From the NCBI RefSeq assembly GCF_002127265.1, contig NZ_NFUU01000001.1, positions 558,001-622,000 on the forward strand: DNA of 64,000 bases, read 5' to 3'. The position numbers and the translations under genes are program-made. Below, one piece after another: positions 54,680-64,000 of the stretch. The first letter of the stretch is position 1, and every line of letters begins with the position of its first letter. The notes below the pieces were generated by a model, which searched no databases, was not told where the DNA came from, and saw nothing but the letters and a program-made list of their open reading frames with translations. Source of the stretch: Hydrogenophaga sp. IBVHS1. GTDB taxonomy: Bacteria > Pseudomonadota > Gammaproteobacteria > Burkholderiales > Burkholderiaceae_C.

Positions 54680-55992
54680 TGGCCGCCCGTTTCGGCGGTG
54701 CCATGCGCAGCGTGTTCTGGCTGCTTGCACTGGCGGCCCTGGCGGTGGCGCTCGCCCTGCTCGTGGGCCACAACGACGCCACACTCACGCTGTTCTGGTC
54801 TCCGTACCGGTTCGACGTCTCGTTCAACTTCGCCATCTTTTGTCTGATCGTCGGCTTCGTGCTTTTGTACGTGGCCATGCGTGCCTTTGCGTTGCTGCGC
54901 GACCTGCCTGTGCAGGCGCAGCGGTGGCGCAGCCAGCAGGTCGAGCGCGTGGTGGTAGGGCATGTGCTGGATGCGCTCTCGCACCAGCTCGCCGGGCGTT
55001 TCGTGCGGGCCCAGTCTGCCGCGCAGCAGGCGGTGGATCAGCTCCGATCCGTGCCATCCGGGCAGTGGCCGCGCCGCGACCAGATGCAGTTGCTCGCCCA
55101 CCTGCTGGTGGCCGAGAGCGCGCAGTCGCTTCAGAACCGCGAGCGCCGCGATGAGAACCTGCAGGCCGCGCTCAGTCCCAAGCTGGCCCGCAGCGCACCC
55201 GATGCCCACGAAGGCGTGCTGCTGCGCGCCGTGCGCTGGGCCGTCGAAGACCGCGATGGTGAAGCGGCACGCAGCCGTCTGGCTGAACTGCCCCAGGGTG
55301 CTGCAAGGCGCATCGTTGCGCTGCGCCTGAAGTTGCGCATTGCGCGGCTGGGTGGCGCCGCAGGCGAGGCCCTGGAAACTGCACGCCTGCTGGCCAAGCA
55401 CCGCGCCTTTTCTCCCGAAGCCTCACGCAGCATCGTGCGCGGGCTGGCCCTCGATGCCTTGAGTGAGGCACACGATCTGGCCCAGCTCGATGCGTTCTGG
55501 AATGGTCTGGACGCCGACGAGCGCACGATGCCCGAGCTCGCGCTGGCGGCCGCCCGGCGCGCCAACCAGCTGGTGGCGGGCATGCGCGCCGATGGCAGCG
55601 AACCGGAACGGCTGTCGGGCTTGCAACGCGTGCGCGCCTGGCTCGACCCACTGTGGCCGGGCTTTGACGCACTCGATCCCGTCCAGCAGCGCCACATGGT
55701 GATGGCCCTGGAACCTGGGCTGGACCAGCTCGACGCGCCCGGGCTGGCGCAACTGGAGCAGCTCCAGCGCCAGATGCCTCAGAACCCCAATCTGCAATAC
55801 CTGGCGGGCCAGGCCTGCCTGCGCCGACAGCTCTGGGGCAAGGCCGCCCAGATGCTCGGCCAGGCCAGCCACAGCCTGCGCGACCCCGATCTGCTGCGCC
55901 GCACCTGGCGGGGGCTGGCGCAACTGGCCGAAGAGCGTGGTGACGCAGACGCAGCACAAGCCGCGTGGAAGCAGGCGGCGCTGCTGGACTGA
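54679..55992 (+). CDS. hemY: HemY-like membrane TPR protein
   Basis: The 437-residue protein has two N-terminal membrane helices (about residues 10-30 and 50-68) with the family segment HNDATLTLFWSPYRFDVS between them, then a helical TPR-like region up to the C terminus. HemY proteins of this kind are inner-membrane proteins linked to haem metabolism; the molecular role is not settled and it is not the protoporphyrinogen oxidase called HemY in Bacillus. It ends the hem operon before a strong bidirectional terminator. Confidence 0.9.
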   Translation: MAARFGGAMRSVFWLLALAALAVALALLVGHNDATLTLFWSPYRFDVSFNFAIFCLIVGFVLLYVAMRAFALLRDLPVQAQRWRSQQVERVVVGHVLDALSHQLAGRFVRAQSAAQQAVDQLRSVPSGQWPRRDQMQLLAHLLVAESAQSLQNRERRDENLQAALSPKLARSAPDAHEGVLLRAVRWAVEDRDGEAARSRLAELPQGAARRIVALRLKLRIARLGGAAGEALETARLLAKHRAFSPEASRSIVRGLALDALSEAHDLAQLDAFWNGLDADERTMPELALAAARRANQLVAGMRADGSEPERLSGLQRVRAWLDPLWPGFDALDPVQQRHMVMALEPGLDQLDAPGLAQLEQLQRQMPQNPNLQYLAGQACLRRQLWGKAAQMLGQASHSLRDPDLLRRTWRGLAQLAEERGDADAAQAAWKQAALLD

Positions 55993-56007
55993 TCAGGCAA
56001 GTGCACA

Positions 56008-56046
56008 AAGAAAAAGCCGGTCGGAAATCCGACCGGCTTTTTCTTG
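56008..56046. terminator. Strong bidirectional terminator between hemY and rne
   Basis: AAAAAGCCGGTCGGA (56011-56025) pairs with TCCGACCGGCTTTTT (56028-56042) as a perfect 15-base stem with a two-base loop, or a slightly shorter stem with four. A-runs and T-runs flank it, so it can end both hemY and the convergent rne transcript. Confidence 0.95.
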
Positions 56047-56079
56047 TGCGAGTCTCAGTGCAGAGACTGCCTGGAAGCG

Positions 56080-59000
56080 TTACCCCTCAAAGGGAAGCGT
56101 CATGTTGCGCAGGTCCTTGCGTGTTTCCACCAGCACCAGCGGGCCTTCGTCGATCACCACCGGCGGCTGGGGTTCGCGCGGTACGTGGATCGGCTTGGGT
56201 TCTGCGGCGATGGCAGCCTGCACCTGTGCAACCTTCTGTTGATCCGAATTGACCCACTCCAGGCCACTGGCCTGTGCCACTTGCTGGAGTTCGTCGATCG
56301 ACAGCGCATAAGCCTGCACCTTGGGCAGCGCACGCGCGGCAGCCGGGGCTGCAGCAGGCGCCTGCGCGACCACTGGCGCCGGGGCCGGGCGCGGTGCCAC
56401 TGGTGCGGGCGCGGGCTTGGGTGGAGCTGCCACCTCGATCGGCGCGGCCGCTTCCACGGGCGGAACGGGCAGAACGTGCGAAGTCACCGGAGCCACGGGT
56501 GCAGTTTGAGTACGCGCGGTTTCGGGAACGTTGCTCGGTGTCTCCCGGTTGGCGGGCGTTTCGTCCTGCGCCGGCAGGCTGAAGTAGCTGCGCACCGGGG
56601 CTTCCTGGGCCGCAGCCTCGGCTTCATCGGCTGGCGAGCTGTACGCCATGGGCTGGGTCACGGGCGCGTCGAGACTGGCTTCAGGTGCCGCCTCGCCGTC
56701 ACGCGGTGCGCGCTCGCGGCGGTCACGGCCATAACGATCGCGGTTGCGGTTGCGGCCGGAGCGTGGTGCGCCCGCTTCGCCTTCGCCTTCACGGGGCATG
56801 CTGTCCGCAGCGCTGTCCACACCGGCTTCATTGGGGGCCGCGTCTGTGGACTCGGGGCGGGCGGTGCCGTCCTGGCCCTCGGCGCCACCCTGGCGGCGGC
56901 GATTGTCGTTGCGTGGACGGCGCTCGCGGCGCTGGCCTTCGGCCTGCTCGGGTGCCTGCGCCTCGCCTGCCGGAGCGCCTACTTGCAACGCTGTCGCGAC
57001 GGCACCGTTGGTGTCCATCGGTGCCGCATCGCGGCGACCCTCGCCGCGACCTTCACGGCGGTTGCGGCCTTCGCCACGGCCTTCACCTCGGCCCTCGCCA
57101 CGGTTGTCGTTCCGGTTCTCGTTGCGCCCCTCAGGACGCGGCTCGCCACGCCGGCCATCACCGCGGCCTTCGCTACGACCTTCGCTGCGACCCTCCACAC
57201 GGCCTTCGCCACGTCCTTCCACCGGGCGGCCTTCGCCGCCACGACCGTTGCGGTTGCCTTCGCGGCCTTCGCGCGATCCACGGCCTTCGGAGCCATTGCG
57301 GCCACCGCGACCCCGGCCATCGCGACCACCTTCACGGCGGCCGTCGGGGCGTTCTTCTCGCGCACCGGTCTTGCCGGGGGCGGGGGACGTCACGATCGGC
57401 GCAGCAGGCTTGGCCGGTGCCGTTTCGGCGCCGAACAGGCTCTTGAGCCAGCCGAAGAAACCCTTCTCGGCGGGCGCGGGAGCGGGCGCCACCGGTGCTG
57501 GCTTCGACACCACGGGCGCGGCCGCAGCGGCCACCGGCGCAGCGATCGGCTCGGGGCGCGGCGCGGCCACCGGTGCAGGACCATCGGGCAGCACGCCCTT
57601 GATCACGGGCTCCTGCTTGTTCGTGCGTTCCTGGCTGCGGCGCGTGAAGCTGGCCACGTCGTCCACTTCCTCGGCCATCTTGTAGCTGGCGTCCAGGTTG
57701 TCCAGGCGCGGGTCGTCGTGCTTCAGGCGTTCCAGCTTGTAGTTGGGCGTGTCGAGCGACTTGTTGGGCACCAGCAGCACGCTGATGCGCTGCTTGAGTT
57801 CGATCTTGGTGATCTCGGTGCGCTTTTCGTTGAGCAGGAAGCTGGCCACTTCAACCGGCACCTGCACCAGCACGGCGGCCGTGCTGTCCTTGAGCGACTC
57901 TTCCTGAATGATGCGCAGGATCTGCAGGGCCGAGCTTTCGGTGTCGCGGATGTGGCCGGAGCCACCGCAACGCGGGCAGGGGATGGACGCGCCTTCATTG
58001 AGCGCAGGCTTCAGGCGCTGGCGGCTCATTTCAAGCAGGCCGAACTTGCTGATGGCGCCGAACTGCACGCGCGCACGGTCCTGGCGCAGCGCGTCGCGCA
58101 GGCGGTTTTCCACTTCGCGCCGGTTCTTCGACTCTTCCATGTCGATGAAGTCGATCACGATCAGGCCGCCGAGGTCGCGCAGGCGGGCCTGGCGCGCCAC
58201 TTCGTCGGCGGCTTCCAGGTTGGTGCGGGTCGCGGTTTCCTCGATGTCGCCGCCCTTGATGGCGCGCGCCGAGTTCACATCCACCGCCACCAGCGCTTCG
58301 GTCTGGTCGATCACGATGGCGCCGCCCGAAGGCAGGTTCACGGTGCGGCTGTAGGCGGTTTCGATCTGGTGCTCGATCTGGAAGCGCGAGAACAGCGGTG
58401 CGTCGTCGCGGTAGCGCTTCACGCGGTGCCCGTGCTCGGGCATAACGTGGCTCATGAACTGGTGCGCCTGCTCGAAGATGTCGTCGGTGTCGATCAGGAT
58501 CTCGCCGATGTCGCTGTTGAAGTAGTCGCGGATTGCGCGGATCACCAGGCTCGATTCCTGGTAGATCAGGTAGGCGCCCTTGCCGCCTTGTGCGGCGCCG
58601 TCAATGGCGTTCCACAGCTTGAGCAGGTAGTTCAGGTCCCACTGCAGCTCGGGCGCGTCGCGGCCGATGCCGGCGGTGCGCGCGATGATGCTCATGCCGT
58701 TGGGGTATTCGAGCTGGTCGAGTGCCTGCTTGAGTTCCTGGCGGTCTTCGCCTTCAATGCGCCGGCTCACGCCGCCGCCGCGCGGGTTGTTCGGCATCAG
58801 CACCACGTAGCGGCCGGCCAGGCTCACAAACGTGGTGAGGGCTGCGCCCTTGTTGCCGCGCTCTTCCTTTTCCACCTGCACCAGCAGTTCCTGGCCCTCG
58901 CGGATCACATCGTTGATGCGCGCCTGGTTGACCGAGACGCCCGCGGTGAAGTACTGGCGCGAGATTTCCTTGAACGGGAGGAAGCCGTGGCGTTCTTCGC

Positions 59001-59181
59001 CGTAGTCGACGAAGCAGGCCTCCAGCGAGGGTTCCACGCGGGTGACCACGGCTTTGTAGATGTTGCCCTTGCGCTGTTCGCGCCCTTCGATTTCGATTTC
59101 GTAGTCGAGCAGTTTTTGCCCGTCCACGATCGCCAGGCGGCGCTCTTCGGCCTGCGTGGCGTTGATCAACATGCGTTTCAT
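56080..59181 (-). CDS. rne: Ribonuclease E
   Basis: The 1033-residue endonuclease starts the decay and processing of most RNAs. The catalytic half (about 1-510) has an N-terminal S1 domain, the active-site segments VDVNSARA and LIVIDFIDM with the metal-binding aspartates, and the zinc-link cysteines C402 and C405 (CPRCGGSG). From about residue 640 the protein is low-complexity: a long arginine/glycine/glutamate region (repeats such as GEGRGEGR) that should bind RNA, then a Pro/Ala/Val tail ending in a conserved-looking [13 protein letters not shown]. The start at 59181 ([10 protein letters not shown]) matches the family; the open frame continues upstream without similarity. Confidence 0.96.
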   Translation of the reverse strand: MKRMLINATQAEERRLAIVDGQKLLDYEIEIEGREQRKGNIYKAVVTRVEPSLEACFVDYGEERHGFLPFKEISRQYFTAGVSVNQARINDVIREGQELLVQVEKEERGNKGAALTTFVSLAGRYVVLMPNNPRGGGVSRRIEGEDRQELKQALDQLEYPNGMSIIARTAGIGRDAPELQWDLNYLLKLWNAIDGAAQGGKGAYLIYQESSLVIRAIRDYFNSDIGEILIDTDDIFEQAHQFMSHVMPEHGHRVKRYRDDAPLFSRFQIEHQIETAYSRTVNLPSGGAIVIDQTEALVAVDVNSARAIKGGDIEETATRTNLEAADEVARQARLRDLGGLIVIDFIDMEESKNRREVENRLRDALRQDRARVQFGAISKFGLLEMSRQRLKPALNEGASIPCPRCGGSGHIRDTESSALQILRIIQEESLKDSTAAVLVQVPVEVASFLLNEKRTEITKIELKQRISVLLVPNKSLDTPNYKLERLKHDDPRLDNLDASYKMAEEVDDVASFTRRSQERTNKQEPVIKGVLPDGPAPVAAPRPEPIAAPVAAAAAPVVSKPAPVAPAPAPAEKGFFGWLKSLFGAETAPAKPAAPIVTSPAPGKTGAREERPDGRREGGRDGRGRGGRNGSEGRGSREGREGNRNGRGGEGRPVEGRGEGRVEGRSEGRSEGRGDGRRGEPRPEGRNENRNDNRGEGRGEGRGEGRNRREGRGEGRRDAAPMDTNGAVATALQVGAPAGEAQAPEQAEGQRRERRPRNDNRRRQGGAEGQDGTARPESTDAAPNEAGVDSAADSMPREGEGEAGAPRSGRNRNRDRYGRDRRERAPRDGEAAPEASLDAPVTQPMAYSSPADEAEAAAQEAPVRSYFSLPAQDETPANRETPSNVPETARTQTAPVAPVTSHVLPVPPVEAAAPIEVAAPPKPAPAPVAPRPAPAPVVAQAPAAAPAAARALPKVQAYALSIDELQQVAQASGLEWVNSDQQKVAQVQAAIAAEPKPIHVPREPQPPVVIDEGPLVLVETRKDLRNMTLPFEG

Positions 59182-59777
59182 GATGTGTTTTCCTTCGTTC
59201 CAGCACACAACAGCGCCCGGGCCTTGGGCCCGAAGCGCCAACTCGCCGTGAACCAGCGGGAAAAGCGAACGAAGGGAGGAATTGCCGGAGAGCCGTTGAC
59301 CCGCGGTTCGCGGGAGGCGTTCGACACAGGCGGGCACCGGGGTGCCGCGCGTCGAACCGCCGGGTCAGGGCGTAGGCGCGTGGAGTTGGGTGAACAGGGA
59401 TGGCTCGATGGCTGTCAACGACATGGATCTGGCCGGTCTCACTCTGGTTTCACTTGTGTCCTCACCCAGCCTCATTCCGGGGCTGGGCGATTGGGGTATT
59501 CCGTATTCGGGTTCGCATTTTCTTCAGCGGATTCGCCCGCAGCTTCGACCGATCCGACGCCTTGCCTGGATTCACGCTGAAATGCGTCAGGCAGTGGCGC
59601 CAGACCCGGGTGCTGAGGGTGGCAACCAACCCGCGTCTGGCCTCTTGCCCGGCAAGATCAGGCCTTTGCCCACAGTGACTGGCTTAAACTCAAAGCAAAT
59701 CAATCACTTACGGCACACGACGGGTGTGGCGCATTATAGTCAGCTCCCCGCCCCTTGTGGTGGCCTAATTCCGCAAC
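59182..59777. other. Long rne-rluC intergenic region (rne leader)
   Basis: This 596-base gap lies between the divergent rne and rluC genes. I see no protein gene with family character in it. By analogy with E. coli, a long 5' leader of rne that RNase E itself cuts would fit. No hairpin could be matched with confidence to the known rne leader structure. A TATAGT (59735-59740) could be an rluC -10 box, but no good -35 is seen. Confidence 0.5.
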
Positions 59778-60770
59778 ATGTCCAGCCAGTCGCCCCCTGC
59801 GGAAGTCCGACTCATCACGGTCGACGAAGAGTCGGCCGGTCAGCGTCTGGACAATTTCCTTATTCGCATGCTCAAGGGCGTGCCCAAATCGCACATCTAC
59901 CGCATCATCCGATCCGGTGAAGTGCGCCGCAACAAAGGGCGCGTGGGAGCCGATGACCGCGTGGCCACAGGCGACACGCTTCGCATTCCACCTATTCGCC
60001 TTTCTGAGCGCGCAGAAGAAAAGGCAGCCAATCCGGCGCCTCCGCGCGAATTCCCCCTGATCCACGAGGACGATGCTTTTCTGGCAATCGACAAGCCCGC
60101 TGGCGTGGCGGTACATGGTGGTAGCGGCGTGAGTTTTGGCGTGATCGAGCAAATCCGCCAGGCGCGCCCGCAGGCTCGCTTCCTCGAATTGGTCCATCGG
60201 CTCGACCGTGAAACGAGCGGCATCTTGCTGATTGCCAAGAAGAAGAGTGCGCTCACGGCATTGCAGGACCAATTTCGCGATCGTTCCACCGGCAAGACCT
60301 ATCTGGCTCTGGTCAAAGGCAACTGGCCAGCCCGGCTCAAGGTGCTCGACCAGCCCTTGCACAAGTTTCTGCTGCCGGACGGAGAACGGCGTGTGAAGGT
60401 CACCACCCGCGAGGACCCCGAGGGCATGCGCTCCGTGACGCTGGTGAAGGTGGCCACCCGGCTGCAGGCGCCGGGCGCGCTCGCTGCTGCGTCGCCTGAA
60501 GGATTCACGTTGCTGGAGGTCACCATCAAGACCGGGCGTACCCACCAGATCCGCGTGCATCTGGCCAGCGCGGGCTTTCCGATTGCAGGCGACGACAAAT
60601 ACGGTGACTTTGAACTGAATCGGCAATTGCCTCGCGCAGGATTGAAGCGCATGTTTCTGCATGCCTGGCGTCTGGCATTGGTGCATCCCCTCACATCGGC
60701 GCCAATCGAGTTACAAACTGAATTGCCTTCAGAGCTGCAAGACTGGGTGAAATCGCTGAAACCTCATTAG
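59778..60770 (+). CDS. rluC: 23S rRNA pseudouridine synthase RluC-like
   Basis: The 330-residue enzyme has an N-terminal S4 RNA-binding domain (about 20-80: QRLDNFLIRMLKGVPKSHIY, GEVRRNKGR) and an RluA-type catalytic domain with the aspartate in ELVHRLDRETSGILLIAK. TKTGRTHQIRVHLA-type sequence (IKTGRTHQIRVHLAS) supports the family. Gene order next to rne is the same as rne-rluC in E. coli. Confidence 0.95.
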   Translation: MSSQSPPAEVRLITVDEESAGQRLDNFLIRMLKGVPKSHIYRIIRSGEVRRNKGRVGADDRVATGDTLRIPPIRLSERAEEKAANPAPPREFPLIHEDDAFLAIDKPAGVAVHGGSGVSFGVIEQIRQARPQARFLELVHRLDRETSGILLIAKKKSALTALQDQFRDRSTGKTYLALVKGNWPARLKVLDQPLHKFLLPDGERRVKVTTREDPEGMRSVTLVKVATRLQAPGALAAASPEGFTLLEVTIKTGRTHQIRVHLASAGFPIAGDDKYGDFELNRQLPRAGLKRMFLHAWRLALVHPLTSAPIELQTELPSELQDWVKSLKPH

Positions 60771-60838
60771 AATTCGGCTTGCATCGTTGGGATGCAATCG
60801 ATAATAACTGCAGCGAAACCAGAAAAAGGACCTTCCAA

Positions 60839-61147
60839 ATGGCAACGTATTCCGAACTGATGGCGCAAGCCCAAAACCTCATGGCGCAAGCCGAGCAGGC
60901 TCGCAAGAATGAAATCTCGTCCGTGATTGCAGACATCAAGGCCAAGATGAAGCAATTCGGCATTACCGCCGCCGATCTGGGCGCCAGCACGGGTGGCGGC
61001 AAGAAGGCCGGCAAATCCAAATCGGGTGCACCTGCCAAATACCGCGGCCCCAATGGCGAACTCTGGGCAGGTGGCCCGGGCCGCAAGCCCGAGTGGGTGC
61101 GCACGGTCATCGCCTCCGGCAAGAGCCTGGACAGCTACCTCATCTGA
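60839..61147 (+). CDS. H-NS family nucleoid protein
   Basis: The 102-residue protein has an N-terminal helical oligomerisation part (MATYSELMAQAQNLMAQAEQ and on to about residue 45), a Gly/Lys/Ala-rich linker (GGGKKAGKSKSGAPA) and the C-terminal H-NS DNA-binding motif KYRGPNGELWAGGPGRKPEWV (the GxxWxGxGRxPxW pattern, here spread over residues 62-82). It silences or organises AT-rich DNA. The ATG at 60839 has AGGA about a dozen bases before it. It is followed by a terminator. Confidence 0.92.
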   Translation: MATYSELMAQAQNLMAQAEQARKNEISSVIADIKAKMKQFGITAADLGASTGGGKKAGKSKSGAPAKYRGPNGELWAGGPGRKPEWVRTVIASGKSLDSYLI

Positions 61148-61169
61148 GGCGGCATTCCTCCCCCTGTTC

Positions 61170-61199
61170 AAGGCCCGCCTCTGGCGGGCCTTCTCTTTG
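61170..61199 (+). terminator. Terminator after the H-NS-like gene
   Basis: AAGGCCCGCC (61170-61179), a TCT loop and GGCGGGCCTT (61183-61192) make a perfect ten-base stem followed by TCTCTTT. It separates the H-NS-like gene from the phosphatase gene. Confidence 0.9.
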
Positions 61200-61213
61200 G
61201 TAACCTCAGCGGC

Positions 61214-61711
61214 ATGTATCGAATACTCATCGTCTGCATGGGCAACATCTGCCGGTCACCTTTGGCCGAGAGCGTGATGCACGCCGAACTGAGGCGCCTG
61301 CAACTGACCAACGTGGTGGAGGTGGACTCGGCCGGCACCTATGCAGGACGTCAGGGCGAAAAGGCGGATTCGCGCGCCATCGAGGTGGCCAGGGCGCGCG
61401 GCTACCGACAGATCGACGAGCAGCGCGCAAGGCGTGTGCAGCCGGAGGATTTCGAGACCTTCGACCTGATTCTGGCCATGGACCGGCTGAACCTTGCGCA
61501 CCTCGAGCGGGAATGCCCGCCGGCGCATCGACACAAGCTGCATCTGTTTCTGGCGTACGCTGGCATCGACGAGCCGGGCGAAGTGCCCGACCCTTACTAC
61601 GGGAACATGGATGGCTTCTCGGTGGTGATGGCCTTGTGCGAACAAGGCGGCCGGGGCGTGCTCCAGCGCGTGGCGCAGGAGCGCGTCGCCTCCGGCGTCA
61701 CTGCCAGATAA
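61214..61711 (+). CDS. Low-molecular-weight protein-tyrosine phosphatase
   Basis: The 165-residue protein has the P-loop C8-x5-R14 in VCMGNICRSP and the catalytic acid aspartate in EVPDPYYG (near residue 123). Such enzymes dephosphorylate tyrosine kinases of capsule systems or other targets; no such system is seen nearby. It has no signal peptide. Its last 14 bases overlap the end of the convergent ligase gene. Confidence 0.93.
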   Translation: MYRILIVCMGNICRSPLAESVMHAELRRLQLTNVVEVDSAGTYAGRQGEKADSRAIEVARARGYRQIDEQRARRVQPEDFETFDLILAMDRLNLAHLERECPPAHRHKLHLFLAYAGIDEPGEVPDPYYGNMDGFSVVMALCEQGGRGVLQRVAQERVASGVTAR

Positions 61712-63383
61712 CTTTTTTGCCTGACGATTCCCACGCCTCGTAGTTCTTCGCGTAAAGGTCTTCGATGCGGTTGCGCTTGACCTTGAAGGTCGGCGTGATG
61801 ATGTCGTTGTCCACCGTCCACGCCGTGGTGACGACCACCAGGCATTGCAGTTGTTCGTGCGGGTCGAGCGTGGCGTTGATGGACTTGAGGTGGCTGGCGA
61901 GCGAAGTTTCAAGTTCGGTGCGTGCGCCGGCATCGGCCACTCGAGCGACGGCATCGGCGTTGAGCATCAAGATGCCCAGCGGCTGGCCGAGGTTGGCGCC
62001 GGTGACCACGCAGGCCTCCACCGCATCGTGCATGACCAGCTTGTCTTCGATCGGCGCGGGCGCCACGTATTTGCCCTTGCCGGTCTTGAACAGATCCTTC
62101 ACACGACCCGTGATGCGAAGCAGGCCTTGCCCGTCGATGCTGCCCTTGTCGCCGGTCTTCAGCCAGCCGTCGTCGGTGAAGCACTCGCGGCTTTTCTCGG
62201 GCTCCTTGTAGTAGCCCATCATCAGCGCCTGGCTGAGCATCTGTACTTCTCCAGTCTGCGGATCCAGGCGCTGTTGCACACCCTCGTACACCGGGCCCAC
62301 CGTGCCTTGCTGGTTCTTGCCGGGTTCGGTGATGTGGGAGAGCGCCAGGTTCTCCGTCATGCCATAGCCTTCGTTGATGTGCAGGCCCAGCTTGCTGTAC
62401 CACTGGAGCAGCGCAACCGGCATGGGAGCCGCGCCACCCGCGGCGAACTTGCATTGGTCCAGCCCGAGCGCTTTCATCACCTTCTTGCGCACAATGCCGC
62501 CCAGTATGGGAATACCCAGCAGGCGGTTGAGCTTGGCCGGCGGCATCTTGTGGTGAATGCCTTGCTGGAACTTCACCCACAGGCGCGGCACCGAGAAGAA
62601 GATGGTGGGGCGCGAGCGTTGCAAATCGGCGGTGAAGGTTTCGAGCGATTCGGCGAAGTACACGTGCATGCCGGTGCGCAGCCAGCCGTGTTCGACCAGC
62701 ATGCGCTCCACCACATGGGCGAGCGGCAGGTAAGACAGCATTCGGTCTTCGCCCGACATGGGGATGCGTTTCAGGCCGGCGTCGAGCGCCCAGGCGAAGT
62801 TGCCGAAGCTGTGCATCACGCCCTTGGGCATGCCGGTGGTGCCGGAGGTGTAGATGAGCGTGGCAAGGTCGTTGGCCGGGCGCACCGGCTGGCCTTGCAG
62901 CGGTGCGTTGCGCGCGCAGATGGCGTCCCAACCTTCGTAGTTCTTCAAGGCATCGTCGGGCGAGAGCGCGTAGCTGATGCACGGCAGGCCAGCAGGCACA
63001 CCGGGCTTCATGCCCTCCCAGCCGTCCAGCTTGCCCACAAAGCAGGCTTTGGCTTCGCTGTGCGTGAGGATCTGCCGCACCGTTTCGGCCGCCAGGGTGG
63101 GATAGAGCGGCACCGACACGTGGCCGGCCATCCAGATGGCCAGGTCGCTCATCATCCACCAGGCGCAGTTCTTTGAAAGAATGGCGACCTTTGAGCCGGG
63201 CTCCCAGCCCTGTGACTGGAGGTGCGTGGCCATGCGCCGCACCTGTTCGCCGATCTGACCCCAGGTGAAATCCTGCACCGCGCCGCCCCCCATGGGCTGC
63301 GTGAGGGCCACGCGGTTGGGGGCTGTTTTTTCCCAGTGGTACAGGCGTTGCAGGGCCAACAGTTCAGGTGCGATCTGGCTCAT
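61698..63383 (-). CDS. AMP-forming long-chain acyl-CoA synthetase-like ligase
   Basis: The 561-residue ligase has the ATP motif IYTSGTTGMPKGVMHS (residues about 172-187), INEGYGMTENLALSH, the hinge aspartate region GRVKDLFKTGKGKYVAP and a C-terminal FKVKRNRIEDLY. The KTGKGKYVAP segment is typical of long-chain acyl-CoA synthetases. The substrate is not visible from sequence. It lies 59 bases after the hydratase gene on the same strand. Confidence 0.9.
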   Translation of the reverse strand: MSQIAPELLALQRLYHWEKTAPNRVALTQPMGGGAVQDFTWGQIGEQVRRMATHLQSQGWEPGSKVAILSKNCAWWMMSDLAIWMAGHVSVPLYPTLAAETVRQILTHSEAKACFVGKLDGWEGMKPGVPAGLPCISYALSPDDALKNYEGWDAICARNAPLQGQPVRPANDLATLIYTSGTTGMPKGVMHSFGNFAWALDAGLKRIPMSGEDRMLSYLPLAHVVERMLVEHGWLRTGMHVYFAESLETFTADLQRSRPTIFFSVPRLWVKFQQGIHHKMPPAKLNRLLGIPILGGIVRKKVMKALGLDQCKFAAGGAAPMPVALLQWYSKLGLHINEGYGMTENLALSHITEPGKNQQGTVGPVYEGVQQRLDPQTGEVQMLSQALMMGYYKEPEKSRECFTDDGWLKTGDKGSIDGQGLLRITGRVKDLFKTGKGKYVAPAPIEDKLVMHDAVEACVVTGANLGQPLGILMLNADAVARVADAGARTELETSLASHLKSINATLDPHEQLQCLVVVTTAWTVDNDIITPTFKVKRNRIEDLYAKNYEAWESSGKKVIWQ

Positions 63384-63442
63384 GTGTTTTGTCTCCGTTT
63401 TGAATGCGAACAGGCGAATCTACCCCGCGCGGGCCAAGCTGT

Positions 63443-64000
63443 TTAGAGGGGTTTACCTGCAAGCTGCCCAGAGCCTTCATCGGTGAAGCGCACCGCCAGG
63501 CTGGTGAGTGGCGTTGAAAAACGGGCGCGCCAATGCTCGCCCGCCGTTACCGGCCACGCGTCCGTCCAGGTGCCGGTGGTGACCACATCGCCCGCCTGCA
63601 GATCGGGTGCACCCGGGCAGGCACGCAGTGTCTTGACGAAATCGAGCAGGGCCCGCAGCGGGCTGTCGAGCACATTCGCGCCGCGGCCTTGCTCCACCGT
63701 GGCGTCGCCCTTCTGCAGGGCGACCTCTGCGCTGGCGAGCAACGCGTCGAGCGCGAGAGCGTTGCCAGCCAGCTCAGCCACCGGCGTGCGCCGGCCCACC
63801 AGCAGGCGCGCGTGCAAGGCGCCGTCGGCCACCGTGTCCGCCGGCAAAAACTTCCAGCCCGGCAGGTGCGACTGCACCACCTCGAACCCGGGCGCCACCC
63901 AATCAATGGCCTCAAACAACTGCTCCAGCGTTGCGTCGCGCACGGGTGTGGCTTTCATGCCGAACACAATCTCGGGCTCCAGGCGCGGCTGGCACGTGTG
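63443..64000 (-). CDS. 2-keto-4-pentenoate hydratase/fumarylacetoacetase-family protein (5' end outside window)
   Basis: The reverse strand is open from the window edge to the stop at 63443, giving about 185 C-terminal residues. The segment RLEPEIVFGMKATP at the edge holds the EPE-type metal site, and VVTTGTWTDAWPVTAGEHW near the end is the conserved C-terminal motif of MhpD/DmpE-like hydratases. It probably hydrates a 2-hydroxydienoate from aromatic ring cleavage or a related compound. The true start lies beyond 64000; a GTG at 63967 inside the frame is not the start because conserved sequence continues upstream. Confidence 0.85.
   Translation of the reverse strand, partial: HTCQPRLEPEIVFGMKATPVRDATLEQLFEAIDWVAPGFEVVQSHLPGWKFLPADTVADGALHARLLVGRRTPVAELAGNALALDALLASAEVALQKGDATVEQGRGANVLDSPLRALLDFVKTLRACPGAPDLQAGDVVTTGTWTDAWPVTAGEHWRARFSTPLTSLAVRFTDEGSGQLAGKPL

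Noticed and set aside
57000..57350. CRISPR-like or tandem DNA repeat
   Set aside because: The periodicity is codon-level repetition of GEGR-type peptides in rne, with no constant repeat length and no spacers.
56044..59580. 1178-residue plus-strand frame opposite rne
   Set aside because: It is a shadow of a GC-rich, repetitive gene, with His/Gly/Ala-rich composition and no domain. RNase E on the other strand is certain.
59735..59740. Promoter of rluC
   Set aside because: A TATAGT is present but no acceptable -35 hexamer lies 16-18 bases upstream.

Overview
The window looks like chromosomal DNA of a high-GC betaproteobacterium of the order Burkholderiales, most likely family Comamonadaceae (Hydrogenophaga- or Acidovorax-like). 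This is an inference from the protein families, the gene order (divergent ppc / hemCDXY, the formate dehydrogenase block with DUF3305/DUF3306, an H-NS protein of the short betaproteobacterial type) and codon usage. No rRNA, CRISPR array, transposase or phage gene was seen. One tRNA (Ser-CGA) was found. Coding density is very high, and most same-strand neighbours overlap or lie within about 20 bases of each other.

Layout. 1-4983: edge of a SulP permease, a BamE-like lipoprotein, a DUF1275 membrane protein, metG and the Fe-S carrier apbC. 4988-13992: a complete aerobic benzoyl-CoA (box) pathway, with benzoate-CoA ligase and boxD on the minus strand and the regulator boxR plus boxC, boxB and boxA on the plus strand. 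Two TGCA-N6-TGCA sites fit BoxR operators. 14083-28736: a large formate dehydrogenase region with DUF3305, DUF3306, a poly-ferredoxin, a TorD-type chaperone, a sensor kinase and sigma-54 response regulator, a Tat-signal small protein, fdhABC, two small exported proteins of unknown function, and fdhD. A near-consensus sigma-54 promoter with upstream palindromes lies in front of the structural operon. BoxC releases formate, so the two adjacent blocks may form one metabolic unit.

28791-40684: upp, an ABC-type FtsX-family permease, a truncated haemoglobin, a lone TRAP-type binding protein next to a divergent IclR regulator/lactonase pair, an Smr protein, radC, slpA, ispH and serS. 40731-42548: a small three-gene membrane/flavodoxin operon diverging from a MerR regulator, with a textbook MerR promoter between them. 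42643-48638: tRNA-Ser, a histidine kinase and a convergent LuxR-type response regulator, trpS with an extra C-terminal domain, a site-2 protease, a YrdC/YciO protein and a PHP phosphoesterase. 48682-55992: ppc diverging from the haem operon hemC-hemD-hemX-hemY. 56080-64000: RNase E with a long arginine/glycine-rich tail, rluC, an H-NS-like protein, a low-molecular-weight tyrosine phosphatase, an AMP-forming acyl-CoA ligase, and a hydratase cut by the right edge.

All assignments come from reading translated sequence and motifs by eye. No database search was run. Promoter and operator calls are pattern matches, not measured sites.
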